A stretch of 64,000 nucleotides of DNA from Sva-07 sp942492715 (GTDB taxonomy: Bacteria > Actinomycetota > Acidimicrobiia > Acidimicrobiales > Ilumatobacteraceae): NCBI GenBank assembly GCA_942492715.1, contig CALOFW010000017.1, positions 248,001 through 312,000 of the forward strand, in the 5' to 3' direction. Below, one piece after another: positions 8,688 to 16,245 of the stretch. A model generated the notes under the pieces. That model was not told the origin of the DNA. It searched no databases and saw nothing but the letters and a program-made list of their open reading frames with translations. The translations under genes were made by a program, and so were the position numbers. The first letter of the stretch is position 1. The number at the start of each line of letters is the position of its first letter.

Positions 8688-9982
8688 GCGTCGATGGCGA
8701 GACGCACGCCCGCCAGATGCCAGCGGGTGTGGGGGTGGAAGAAGTTCCGGTACGTGGCGCTGGTGTGGCCCGGCGGGGTCAAGGCGCCGCCGCCGCGCAG
8801 CACCTGCTGGCCGGACATGAACTTGCCGTTGTACTCACCGATCGCGCCATCGGCGATCCGGAATCCGGGGTACGGCTGGTACGCGGACGAGGTCCATTCC
8901 CAGCAGTCGCCGAACAGCTGGCGCAGGTCACCCGTGGATGCGCCTGCAGCGGTCGGATGGAACGTGAACGTCGGATCGCCGTCATCGAGGAACGCGCCCT
9001 CGACCGGCCGACCCGACGCTGCGTGCTCCCACTCGAACTCGGTGGGGAGACGGGCGCCCGCCCAGGTGGCGAACGCATCGGCTTCGTAGTGCGACACGTG
9101 CACGACGGGCTCGAACGGGTCGAGCGATCGCAGGCCGGTGAGTGTGTGCACCCACCAACGGCTCGGATCGTCGGGATGACGTCGCCAGTACAGCGGAGCC
9201 TCCCAGCACTCAGCCTGCGCTCGGTGCCACCCATCGGACTTCCACAGCTCCGGCCGTTGGTAGCCCCCGTCGTCGATGAACTCGAGCCACTCCCCGGCCG
9301 TCACCAACCGGTCGGCGAGGGCGAAATCGTAGAGGCGCACCTCGTGAGAGGGCCCCTCGTTGTCGAACGAGAAGCCGGCCACCGCATCGGTCGCACCGCA
9401 GTCGCGACCGATCGACACGACTCCCCCGTCGAAGCCGACCCATCCCATCGGCCCGGGGTCGCCCGACGGCGGCGCGACGACATCCGCGTACGCGGGTCCG
9501 ATCGCCGGGTTCAGCGACAGCACGTGTTTGATGTCGATCAGCAACAGCTCCTGGTGTTGCTCCTCGTGATGCGTTCCCAGCAGCAGGGTGTCGACCAGCG
9601 CCGGCGACAACCCGTCGGTGACAGCCTCCTCGATCGCTTTGTCGACGTGGGCGCAGTAGTCGGCGACTTCGGCGATCGAGGGCCGCGTGACGAGCCCACG
9701 TTGAGGTCGTGGGTGTCGGGCCCCCACGGCGTCGTAGTAGCTGTTGTAGAGGAAGCGGTACTCCGGGCGGTCCCAGACCCGCTCGCTGGTGCCGTCGGCG
9801 CCGAGCACGAACTCCGCGAAGAACCACGTGGTGTGCGCCCGGTGCCACTTGGTCGGACTGGTGTCGGGCATCGACTGCACGACCTGGTCCTCGGCACTCA
9901 GCGGCGCAGCGAGCCGGTCCGTGCGCGAGCGCACCTCACGGAATCGTCGGAGCACCTCGTCGGGCGAGACGTCGGTGGACAT
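8684..9982 (-). CDS. egtB: Ergothioneine biosynthesis protein EgtB
   Basis: The 432-residue enzyme has an N-terminal DinB-like four-helix domain with iron-ligand motifs KWHRAHTTWFF (near residue 50) and HHEEQHQE. It is followed by an FGE-sulfatase-type C-terminal domain (GWVGFDGG, RLPTEFEWEHAA, GDCWEWTSS, VLRGGGALTPP). The family is a non-haem iron sulfoxide synthase joining a thiol donor to hercynine. ATG 9982 is preferred to a TTG four codons upstream. An EgtD-like fragment follows in another frame. The intact methyltransferase and the lyase EgtE are not in the window, so hercynine must come from elsewhere or the pathway is altered. Confidence 0.9.
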   Translation of the reverse strand: MSTDVSPDEVLRRFREVRSRTDRLAAPLSAEDQVVQSMPDTSPTKWHRAHTTWFFAEFVLGADGTSERVWDRPEYRFLYNSYYDAVGARHPRPQRGLVTRPSIAEVADYCAHVDKAIEEAVTDGLSPALVDTLLLGTHHEEQHQELLLIDIKHVLSLNPAIGPAYADVVAPPSGDPGPMGWVGFDGGVVSIGRDCGATDAVAGFSFDNEGPSHEVRLYDFALADRLVTAGEWLEFIDDGGYQRPELWKSDGWHRAQAECWEAPLYWRRHPDDPSRWWVHTLTGLRSLDPFEPVVHVSHYEADAFATWAGARLPTEFEWEHAASGRPVEGAFLDDGDPTFTFHPTAAGASTGDLRQLFGDCWEWTSSAYQPYPGFRIADGAIGEYNGKFMSGQQVLRGGGALTPPGHTSATYRNFFHPHTRWHLAGVRLAIDA

Positions 9983-10062
9983 GCCCCACTTCAACCGGGG
10001 ACGAACCCGGCGTGTTCCCCCCGTGTCAGGTGAACGTTCGCTGAACGGCGAACCGAACCTTG

Positions 10063-10099
10063 CGCTGCTCGCGACGTGCCGGCCACGTCGCGAGCAGCG
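10063..10099 (-). terminator. Strong hairpin after the multicopper oxidase gene
   Basis: The arms 10063-10078 and 10084-10099 are 16-base perfect inverted repeats (cgctgctcgcgacgtg and its complement) with a five-base loop. They begin seven bases beyond the oxidase stop codon. There is no long T run, as is usual in GC-rich actinobacterial terminators. Confidence 0.7.
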
Positions 10100-10105
10100 G
10101 TCGGA

Positions 10106-11557
10106 TCAGCTCGTCTCTTCGTCGGCGACGACGAGCGCGGTGACCATGCCGAACATGCCCGATTCACGCTCGACGTGGGTGAGGATGTGGCAGTGCCAGA
10201 CCCACACGCCGGGATCGCCGGCCTGGAAGATCACCGAGTAGCGCTCGCCCGGAGCGACGTTCACGGTGTCGGCCCAGTACGGGTTGTCGAGCGGGATGCC
10301 GTCCTTGGCGTACACCAACTGTGGGAACTGGTGCTGGTGCATCGGGTGGGCGGTGAGGCCCTCGTTGTAGTAGTCGACGGCGACCCAGTCGCCCGTGTTG
10401 AGTACGAGGGGCTCGGTCGCCGGGAAGCTCTTGCCGTTGAGGGTGAGCCCGATCGTGCCGGCGTCGTTGAGCACCATCGGCAGCTCGACGTCGGGCTCGA
10501 AGTCCTCGGGGATCGTCACGCCACTGATCGTCTGGCCGCGGGGGTACGGGCGCTCGCCGATGCGGAAGGCGGCGAACATGCCGTTGAGCACCGAGATCTG
10601 CGAGTGCAGGTGGGCGTGGTACATACCGATCGACTCACGCTCGGCGGTGAACTCGTAGGTGTAGGTCTCGCCCACACGGATCGGGTCCTGCGTGAAGGGT
10701 GACACACCGTCCTGGTCGTTCGGCGTCTGGATGCCGTGCCAGTGGATGTCGGTGCCGAGCGGGGTGTTGTTGGTGAGCTGCACCTGCACCTCGTCGCCGA
10801 CGTCGACGATGATCTGCGGCCCCGGGACCTGCCCGTTGTAGGCCCAGGCCTCGACGAACTCGCCCGGGGCGACCTCCCAGTCGATGAGCGAGGCTTCGAG
10901 GATGAACTTCTTGGTGCCGTCGGCGAGGATCTCGGGTTCGAGGATCTGGTTGCCCTTGCCCTCGGTCTCGGCCGGGAACTTCAGCATCGACTCGACCATC
11001 ACGGCGTCCATTGCGTCGGCGTCGTAGCTGCCGTCGGCGTTCTGGTGGGTGTTGTGCTCGCCGCCGGCTGCCGCCTCGCCGGTCGGAGCGTCGGTGCTGA
11101 CGATCAGCGCCGTCTCCATGCCGGACTCGCGGTGGCCGGGCACGCTGCAGAACAACGTGTAGCTCCCGGCATCGAGCGAACCGAGTGCCAGTTCGGCCGA
11201 TTCGCCGCCGTTGAGGATCGGTGTCTCCGCACCGGTCTGCTCGACGACGAGGTTGTGCTGCTGGGATCCGGAGTTGTCGACCGACAGGTTGACGTCACCG
11301 ACCCCGGCGACGAGTTCGCCGTCGATGGCGAACTCCGACAACGACACGTCGATCGTGGTCGCTGCCGCACCGCCGCCGGCACTCGTGCCGTTGTCGTCGT
11401 CGAGCAGCCCCACGATGCCGATGACCAGCAACGATGCCACCAGCGCGATCAACAGTGCGGTCATGCCGAAGAAGATCAGGCTGCCGAGCGTGCGGCCGCC
11501 GTCGGACTGTTCGGGTTCGGGCGCGCGCGGGGCGGCAGGCTTCTCGATGACGGTCAC
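10106..11557 (-). CDS. Three-cupredoxin multicopper oxidase, membrane-anchored
   Basis: This 483-residue protein has one N-terminal membrane helix (about 33-53). A small plastocyanin-like domain follows with a type 1 copper signature (YTLFCSVPGHRESGM). Two multicopper oxidase domains complete it, carrying DIHWHG, GMYHAHLHSQ, HPMHQHQF and WHCHILTHVERESGM. The last three blocks supply type 1, 2 and 3 copper ligands. It should oxidise an electron donor outside the membrane and reduce oxygen or, as in NirK-like relatives, nitrite. The extra N-terminal cupredoxin could be an in-built electron carrier. The GTG at 11557 is preceded by a GGAG ribosome site; longer readings on this strand run antisense through the next gene. 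Confidence 0.85.
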   Translation of the reverse strand: MTVIEKPAAPRAPEPEQSDGGRTLGSLIFFGMTALLIALVASLLVIGIVGLLDDDNGTSAGGGAAATTIDVSLSEFAIDGELVAGVGDVNLSVDNSGSQQHNLVVEQTGAETPILNGGESAELALGSLDAGSYTLFCSVPGHRESGMETALIVSTDAPTGEAAAGGEHNTHQNADGSYDADAMDAVMVESMLKFPAETEGKGNQILEPEILADGTKKFILEASLIDWEVAPGEFVEAWAYNGQVPGPQIIVDVGDEVQVQLTNNTPLGTDIHWHGIQTPNDQDGVSPFTQDPIRVGETYTYEFTAERESIGMYHAHLHSQISVLNGMFAAFRIGERPYPRGQTISGVTIPEDFEPDVELPMVLNDAGTIGLTLNGKSFPATEPLVLNTGDWVAVDYYNEGLTAHPMHQHQFPQLVYAKDGIPLDNPYWADTVNVAPGERYSVIFQAGDPGVWVWHCHILTHVERESGMFGMVTALVVADEETS

Positions 11558-11618
11558 GTCATGATCTCCAATCGTCGTGAGTGGCCCGCAGCATCGCACT
11601 GTGAGCCTCCCAGACCCT

Positions 11619-11634
11619 AGGGACCATGGTCCCT
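11619..11634. promoter_or_regulatory. 16-bp perfect palindrome between divergent genes
   Basis: The sequence agggaccatggtccct is perfectly self-complementary. It lies in the 120-base divergent gap, 61 bases upstream of the multicopper oxidase GTG and 43 bases upstream of the F420-type oxidoreductase ATG. Size and symmetry fit a dimeric repressor operator that could control both genes. The regulator is not identifiable. Confidence 0.45.
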
Positions 11635-11677
11635 TTCGCTCCAAATCGGGAACTTCCGACGGGTTACGGTCGACGGC

Positions 11678-12535
11678 ATGCACATCGGCGTCGAGATCTT
11701 CCCAACCGACCAGACGATCGGAGCGATCGAACTCGCACGAGAAACCGAGGCCCACGGCTTCGAGTCGCTGTGGTTCCCGGAGCATTCGCACATCCCGACA
11801 CGACGTGCCACGCCATGGGGCGGCCGCGAGGGTGCGCCGCCACTTCCGGAGTTCTACTGGCGCACGTTCGATCCGTTCGTCGCGCTCGGCGCCTGCGCGG
11901 CGGTGACGTCCACGCTCAAGTTGGCCACCGGCATCTGCCTGGTCGCGCAGCGCGATCCGATCCACACCGCCAAGGAGGTCGCCAGCGTGGACGCCTTGTC
12001 GGGCGGACGATTCCTGTTCGGCATCGGGTACGGCTGGAACAAGGAGGAGATGGCCCAACACGGCACGGCGTACACCGAACGACGGGCGATCCTGCGCGAC
12101 AACATCCTCGCGATGAAGGCGCTGTGGACACAGGACGAGGCCTCGTACGACGGCACACACGTCACGATCGAACCGAGCTGGTCGTGGCCGAAGCCCGTGC
12201 AGACGCCCCATCCGCCGGTGATCCTCGGCGGCGACGCCGGTCCACGCACGGCGGCGGACATCGCGGAGTTCTGTGACGGCTGGATGCCGATCGGCGGGCG
12301 CCACGCGGTCGACAAGTTCAGCGAAGTGCGGGCAGCCTGCGAGCGCATCGGCCGGGATCCCGCAACGATCGAACTCGGCGTGTTCGGCGCACCGCCGGAC
12401 GAGGCGAAACTGACCGAGTTGGCCGCCAAGGGCGTGAGCCGAGCGGTGTTCGGCCTGCCCCAGGGGCCCCGTGACGACGTGCTGACGGCCCTCGAGCAGT
12501 TCGCGCCCCTGGTCGAGACCATGCGCTCGGCCTGA
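11678..12535 (+). CDS. LLM-class F420-dependent oxidoreductase
   Basis: The 285-residue product is a luciferase-like TIM barrel of the F420-dependent subfamily. It shows IGVEIFPTDQT at the first strand, LWFPEHSHIP, LATGICLVAQRDP, GGRFLFGIGYGWNKEEM and PVILGGDAGPRTAADIAEFCDGWMP. These enzymes use reduced deazaflavin F420 for hydride transfer to diverse substrates, and actinobacteria carry many of them. The substrate is not predictable. The ATG is at 11678, and the gene is divergent from the multicopper oxidase. An inverted repeat follows nine bases after its stop. Confidence 0.88.
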   Translation: MHIGVEIFPTDQTIGAIELARETEAHGFESLWFPEHSHIPTRRATPWGGREGAPPLPEFYWRTFDPFVALGACAAVTSTLKLATGICLVAQRDPIHTAKEVASVDALSGGRFLFGIGYGWNKEEMAQHGTAYTERRAILRDNILAMKALWTQDEASYDGTHVTIEPSWSWPKPVQTPHPPVILGGDAGPRTAADIAEFCDGWMPIGGRHAVDKFSEVRAACERIGRDPATIELGVFGAPPDEAKLTELAAKGVSRAVFGLPQGPRDDVLTALEQFAPLVETMRSA

Positions 12536-12544
12536 CACCGGAAT

Positions 12545-12597
12545 CGTTCCGCGTCAGCACACATCCACGACTCCCGCGTTGTTGCTGACGCGGAACG
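12545..12597. terminator. Long-loop inverted repeat after the F420-type gene
   Basis: Perfect 15-base arms lie at 12545-12559 (cgttccgcgtcagca) and 12583-12597, with a 23-base loop, nine bases past the stop codon. This could act as a transcription terminator. The loop is long for one, so a repeat element is an alternative. Confidence 0.5.
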
Positions 12598-12722
12598 CCG
12601 AACACGGTTCCGGGAAGCCACCCCGTCTCCGCTGAACCCCCTGGCACGTACCGACCAGCTCGTCACGAACGGCTGATGTTCCCGAAACATCGCCGACACG
12701 CGCCCCGTTCACACTGTGCTGC

Positions 12723-13094
12723 ATGGACCCGGCGCCGCTCCGCATCACCGCCGTCGACCACCCGAGTCTCCACGGACAGCTCGACGAGTTCCTCGGGCAG
12801 TTGCGAGCCGAGCGTGCCTGCTCCGGCCGTGGGTCGGGACGCACCCCGTTTCCGGCGCTGATCGAGCAGCTCGCCGCCCCGCGGATGCTGCGGCTCGGTG
12901 TGGTGGCGGGAGGTCGGCTCGTCGCCGTCGCCGCAGTCGACAACGACGGTGCCACCGCCGTCGCCGTCCTGGCTCCGTTCCGGCGACGCGGGATCGCCAA
13001 CGAACTCATGGAGGTCGTCATCGCCCGGACGACGGCGATCGGCTATCCACCGCTCCATCGCTTCACGGCACCTCGTGTCAGATTGGCGGGCTGA
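12723..13094 (+). CDS. GNAT-like N-acetyltransferase, short
   Basis: The 123-residue product has a GNAT core. A VAGGRLVAVAAVDN beta hairpin precedes the acyl-CoA pyrophosphate loop APFRRRGIANELMEVV (R/Q-x-x-G-x-G/A type). The domain ends soon after, about 30-40 residues shorter than typical GNAT enzymes. It may therefore be truncated at the C terminus or be a minimal form. The ATG at 12723 stands alone with no operon partner. A hairpin lies about 100 bases downstream. Confidence 0.65.
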   Translation: MDPAPLRITAVDHPSLHGQLDEFLGQLRAERACSGRGSGRTPFPALIEQLAAPRMLRLGVVAGGRLVAVAAVDNDGATAVAVLAPFRRRGIANELMEVVIARTTAIGYPPLHRFTAPRVRLAG

Positions 13095-13194
13095 CGACGA
13101 CCGATCCACTCAACTCTCCTCATTCGAGTCGCTCGTCGACGCTCCGGTCCGACCCCCCTCCGGCACCGAGATGACGCCACGAGCGGCCTCCGAC

Positions 13195-13235
13195 GACACC
13201 GGTCCCGCCGAACCCCCTCCGGCGGGGCCGGTGTC
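13195..13235 (+). terminator. Hairpin downstream of the GNAT gene
   Basis: Sixteen-base arms at 13195-13210 (gacaccggtcccgccg) and 13220-13235 pair with one G-T wobble around a nine-base loop. A short T run occurs about 18 bases later. It separates the GNAT gene from the yceI promoter. Confidence 0.6.
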
Positions 13236-13258
13236 GCGTCCGGGGTTCGATCGTTTTT

Positions 13259-13272
13259 GTTGTGATCACAAC
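13259..13272. promoter_or_regulatory. MarR-like palindromic operator upstream of yceI
   Basis: gttgtgatcacaac is a perfect 14-base palindrome in a locally AT-rich stretch 24 bases before the yceI ATG. Its TTG-TGATCA-CAA layout resembles MarR-family sites. It overlaps the expected -35 position, with a GATACT -10-like hexamer at 13281-13286. Confidence 0.55.
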
Positions 13273-13290
13273 TATTGCGTGATACTTTAG

Positions 13291-13302
13291 TTGTCATGAC
13301 AA
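13291..13302. promoter_or_regulatory. Second palindromic operator overlapping the yceI start
   Basis: ttgtcatgacaa is a perfect 12-base palindrome whose centre contains the yceI ATG (13296). It shares the TTGT/ACAA ends of the upstream palindrome, with about 31 bases (three helical turns) between centres. Two dimers could therefore bind on one DNA face and occlude the promoter and start. No regulator gene is adjacent. Confidence 0.5.
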
Positions 13303-13856
13303 ACACCCTCTCCACCACCACACTTCCGCTCGCCGCCGGCACCTGGGTCGCCGACCCGGCGCACACGACGGTCGGCTTCGTCGTTCGCCACCTCGGCCTG
13401 TCGAAGGTCCGCGGTCGATTCGACGGCGTGTCGGCCCAGCTGGTCGTCGGCGACGACCTCGCGACCAGCTCGGTCTCCGCCGAGATCCAGATGGGCACCG
13501 TCACCACGGGCAACACCGATCGCGACGCGCACCTCGCCTCGTCGGACTTCTTCAATGCCGAGACGAACCCGACGATGACCTTCGTCTCGACCGGCATCAC
13601 CGGTGAGGACGAGGAGTACACGATGACCGGTGATCTGACGATCAACGGCATCACCAGGCAAGTGGAGCTCGACGTCGAGTTCTTCGGCACCTCGGTGTTC
13701 CCGATGGACCAGTCGACGCGCGCCGGCTTCAGCGCCACGGGCACCCTCTCCCGCAAGGAGTTCGGGATCGAGTTCAACGTCCCGCTCGGCGGCAACAAGG
13801 TGATGATCGCGGACAAGGTCGCCCTCGACCTCGACGTCCAGCTGATCGCCCCCTGA
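13296..13856 (+). CDS. YceI-family lipid/polyisoprenoid-binding protein
   Basis: The 186-residue protein is a full-length YceI lipocalin-like barrel: GTWVADPAHTTVGFVVRHLGLSKVRGRFD, then SDFFNAETNPTMTF and TGDLTINGITRQVELDVEFFG. Family members bind isoprenoid-type lipids. There is no signal peptide, as in many actinobacterial forms. The ATG at 13296 lies inside a palindrome, and a -10-like GATACT ends only nine bases before it, so the message may be nearly leaderless. Two similar operators suggest tight repression, possibly induced by small lipophilic ligands (inference). A strong hairpin separates it from the convergent ligase gene. Confidence 0.9.
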   Translation: MTNTLSTTTLPLAAGTWVADPAHTTVGFVVRHLGLSKVRGRFDGVSAQLVVGDDLATSSVSAEIQMGTVTTGNTDRDAHLASSDFFNAETNPTMTFVSTGITGEDEEYTMTGDLTINGITRQVELDVEFFGTSVFPMDQSTRAGFSATGTLSRKEFGIEFNVPLGGNKVMIADKVALDLDVQLIAP

Positions 13857-13871
13857 GCACTCCCACCCATT

Positions 13872-13924
13872 CCGAAATCTGCCTGGATCGTGGCGCGACG
13901 CGCGTACATCCGGGCAGATTTCGG
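13872..13924. terminator. Inverted repeat between yceI and fadD-type gene ends
   Basis: Twelve-base perfect arms ccgaaatctgcc (13872-13883) and its complement (13913-13924) extend inward with one mismatch (tggat/atccg) to about 19 bases. They lie between two convergent stop codons, a position suited to a bidirectional terminator. Confidence 0.6.
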
Positions 13925-13929
13925 TGGGA

Positions 13930-15555
13930 TCAGCCGACGTTGCGGTCGTGGCCTTCCCAGTAGGGCGCCCGCAGCTCTCGTTTGAGCACCTTCATCGCCC
14001 CCGACAGCGGCAACGGATCGGCGCGGAACGTCACGGCCTTGGGCACCTTGTAGCCGGCGATCGACTCCCGGGCGTGATCGATGATCTCCACCTCGGTCAC
14101 CTCGGCGCCCTCGCGCAACACGACGATGGCATGCACGGCCTCGCCCCAATCGTCGCTCGGCACGCCGATCACCGCCACCTGCAGCACCGCCGGATGGCCG
14201 GCGATCGCGTTCTCGACCTCGGCCGAATAGACGTTCTCGCCGCCGGTCACGATCATGTCCTTCACCCGGTCGACCAGGTAGAGGTACCCCTCGGCATCGA
14301 GGTAGCCGGCGTCTCCCGAGTGGTACCAACCGCCGGCGAACGCGTCGGCGGTCGCCTCCGGCTTGTTCCAGTACTCGACCATGTAGTTGCCGCCCTGAGC
14401 GCACACCTCGCCGGGCACGCCGACCGGAAGCTCGGTGTTGTCCACATCGCGGATCGACAACACGACACCTGTCGCTGCCGAACCCGCCGACCGCAGCAGC
14501 TGACCGCCGGCACGGTGATCCTCCGGTCGCAGGATCGTCAGGATCGGTGACGCCTCCGTCATGCCGTAGACCTGCCACAGGTCGAGAGCCGGATACAACG
14601 AAGCGAGCTGCTCGAGCAGCACCTGGGGCATCGGCGATGCTCCGTACCCGATGTGCTGCAGTGGCGCGAGCGCGTCGGCGGTGAACTCCGGATGCGACAG
14701 CGTCATTCCGATCATCGTCGGCACCATCACGGTGAAATGCGGTTGGTACTCACGAACGGCACGCATCACCGCAGCCGGCTCGAACATCGGCACCGTCACG
14801 ATGTGGCCGCCGACGGCCGGCATCGAGGTCATCGACAGCGTCGACGCCGCGTGGAACATCGGGGTCTGGAGCAGGAAGGTCTCCCCGCGCCCGTACGGCA
14901 ACCCGATCAGGCAGTGGTACAGGTTCATCATCTGGCCGCGTTGGTTCGACAGCACGCCCTTGGGCAGCCCGGTGGTACCGCCGGTGTACATCAGCACGAC
15001 GGGGTCGGACTCCTCGCCCTCGTCGGGGATCACCGGACCGGCCGACGCCAGGAAGTCGGCGTAGGTCATCGTGTGAGGGCCATCGCCGTCGCCGACCAGG
15101 ATCACGTGCTCGACACCGGCCTCCTCCTTCACCGAGTCGATCACCCCGGCGAAGTGCTGATCGACGAAACACACCGTGCTGCCGGAGTCCTTCAACACGT
15201 AGGCGAGTTCCTTCGGGGCGAAGCGCAGGTTGAGCGGGTTCACCACGCCGCCGCCGAGCAGCGCCGCGTGGAACAGCGCGAGGTACTCCGGAGAGTTCGC
15301 CATCATCAGGGCGAAGCGGTCACCTCGCCCGATGCCGAGGCCACGCAGCCCGCCGATCGCCCGGGCAACCTCGTCGAAGTGCTCGGCGTAGGTGTGGGTG
15401 ACTCCGGTTGCCGCATCGGTCGTGCACGGCCGGTCCGCATTGCGCCTCGCGGAGGGCAGCAGGACGCGATGGAAGATCAACTCCTTCGTGACGGTGGCCG
15501 CGTCGGCACGACGCCGCTCATCGGTCGCGTTCGTGGACGTGACGTGCTCGGCCAT
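13930..15555 (-). CDS. Acyl-CoA synthetase (AMP-forming, FadD-type)
   Basis: The 541-residue enzyme has the adenylate-forming set: MYTGGTTGLPKGV (P-loop), VYGMTEASP, GGWYHSGDAGYLD with LVDRVKDMIVTGGENVYSAEVE, and a C-terminal lysine region (SGAMKVLKREL). It should activate a carboxylic acid to its CoA thioester via an acyl-AMP. Chain length cannot be set from sequence. The ATG at 15555 has a good AGGAG site. The VOC gene lies upstream on the same strand, and the end is convergent with yceI. Confidence 0.9.
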   Translation of the reverse strand: MAEHVTSTNATDERRRADAATVTKELIFHRVLLPSARRNADRPCTTDAATGVTHTYAEHFDEVARAIGGLRGLGIGRGDRFALMMANSPEYLALFHAALLGGGVVNPLNLRFAPKELAYVLKDSGSTVCFVDQHFAGVIDSVKEEAGVEHVILVGDGDGPHTMTYADFLASAGPVIPDEGEESDPVVLMYTGGTTGLPKGVLSNQRGQMMNLYHCLIGLPYGRGETFLLQTPMFHAASTLSMTSMPAVGGHIVTVPMFEPAAVMRAVREYQPHFTVMVPTMIGMTLSHPEFTADALAPLQHIGYGASPMPQVLLEQLASLYPALDLWQVYGMTEASPILTILRPEDHRAGGQLLRSAGSAATGVVLSIRDVDNTELPVGVPGEVCAQGGNYMVEYWNKPEATADAFAGGWYHSGDAGYLDAEGYLYLVDRVKDMIVTGGENVYSAEVENAIAGHPAVLQVAVIGVPSDDWGEAVHAIVVLREGAEVTEVEIIDHARESIAGYKVPKAVTFRADPLPLSGAMKVLKRELRAPYWEGHDRNVG

Positions 15556-15626
15556 CTCTACTCCTGTCGATCTCGGAAGACCGGCAGTCTGTCAGACCGT
15601 CAAGGGGCCCGGGGACGGCCCGGTCG

Positions 15627-16154
15627 TCAGAGGACGGTCATGCCGTACATCTCGCCGAGCGGATCGGCGATCAGTTCGATGCGTTCACCGTCGGGCCCCA
15701 TGAAGTACATCGACGTGTCGCCCTCGAGATGAATCGCCACACCCGCCGCGTCGAGCTTGGCCTTGATGCGCTCCCAGTTCGCGCGCTCCATCGAGATCGC
15801 GAGGTGGTGGTGACCGCCGAGGACTTCGGCGTACTCGCCGAGGCCGAGGCCGGGGAAGTCGAAGAACGCCAGCGCGTTGCCGTTGCCGATGTCGAAGAAG
15901 AAGTGGGTCGATCCCACGTAGTCACGATTCTGGAACAGCTCGGTCAGCGGGAACTCCAACAGCCCTTGGTAGAAGTCGATCGTCCGCTCGACGTCGGACG
16001 AGATCAGCGCCTGGTGATGCACCCCGCGCGCCGACGATGCCGGCCGTTCACCCGGGGGAAGCATGTACTTGGCCCGCATCTGCGCCCACTCGTCGTCGCG
16101 GTCGGGGTGGTCACCGTCGCGCTCGGTGCCGAAGTGCAGATCGTTGCTTGCCAT
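15627..16154 (-). CDS. VOC-family (glyoxalase/dioxygenase-fold) protein
   Basis: This 175-residue protein has one vicinal-oxygen-chelate module: GVHHQALISSDVERTIDFYQGLLEFPLTE, HHHLAISM and MYFMGPDGERIELI. Candidate metal ligands are the His in VHHQA, the His of HHHLA and the terminal Glu. A 60-residue N-terminal tail precedes the module. The ATG at 16154 is chosen because the frame upstream looks non-coding and would enter the divergent TauD-type gene. It lies about 70 bases before the acyl-CoA synthetase. The substrate is unknown. Confidence 0.82.
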   Translation of the reverse strand: MASNDLHFGTERDGDHPDRDDEWAQMRAKYMLPPGERPASSARGVHHQALISSDVERTIDFYQGLLEFPLTELFQNRDYVGSTHFFFDIGNGNALAFFDFPGLGLGEYAEVLGGHHHLAISMERANWERIKAKLDAAGVAIHLEGDTSMYFMGPDGERIELIADPLGEMYGMTVL

Positions 16155-16245
16155 CGCAACAGTGTGCCACGCCGGCCGCCCGGTACACCCCCGGTGCGAC
16201 ATGGCTGCAACACTCGGAGCGGGGAACGCCACGAGGGGAGCCGAC

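Noticed and set aside
8684..9982. EgtB as the formylglycine-generating enzyme for the nearby sulfatase
   Set aside because: The FGE-like domain is fused to a DinB-type iron-binding domain, the standard EgtB architecture. True FGEs lack that domain and use a copper-binding cysteine pair.
10106..12538. A single 810-residue minus-strand reading that includes the multicopper oxidase
   Set aside because: Its first half is antisense to the F420-type oxidoreductase gene and has no protein family character. The oxidase begins at GTG 11557 with its own ribosome site and membrane helix.
16063..16245. N-terminal extension of the TauD-type dioxygenase from 16063
   Set aside because: The extension would be antisense to the VOC gene start and has no homology character; ATG 16246 has a strong ribosome site.
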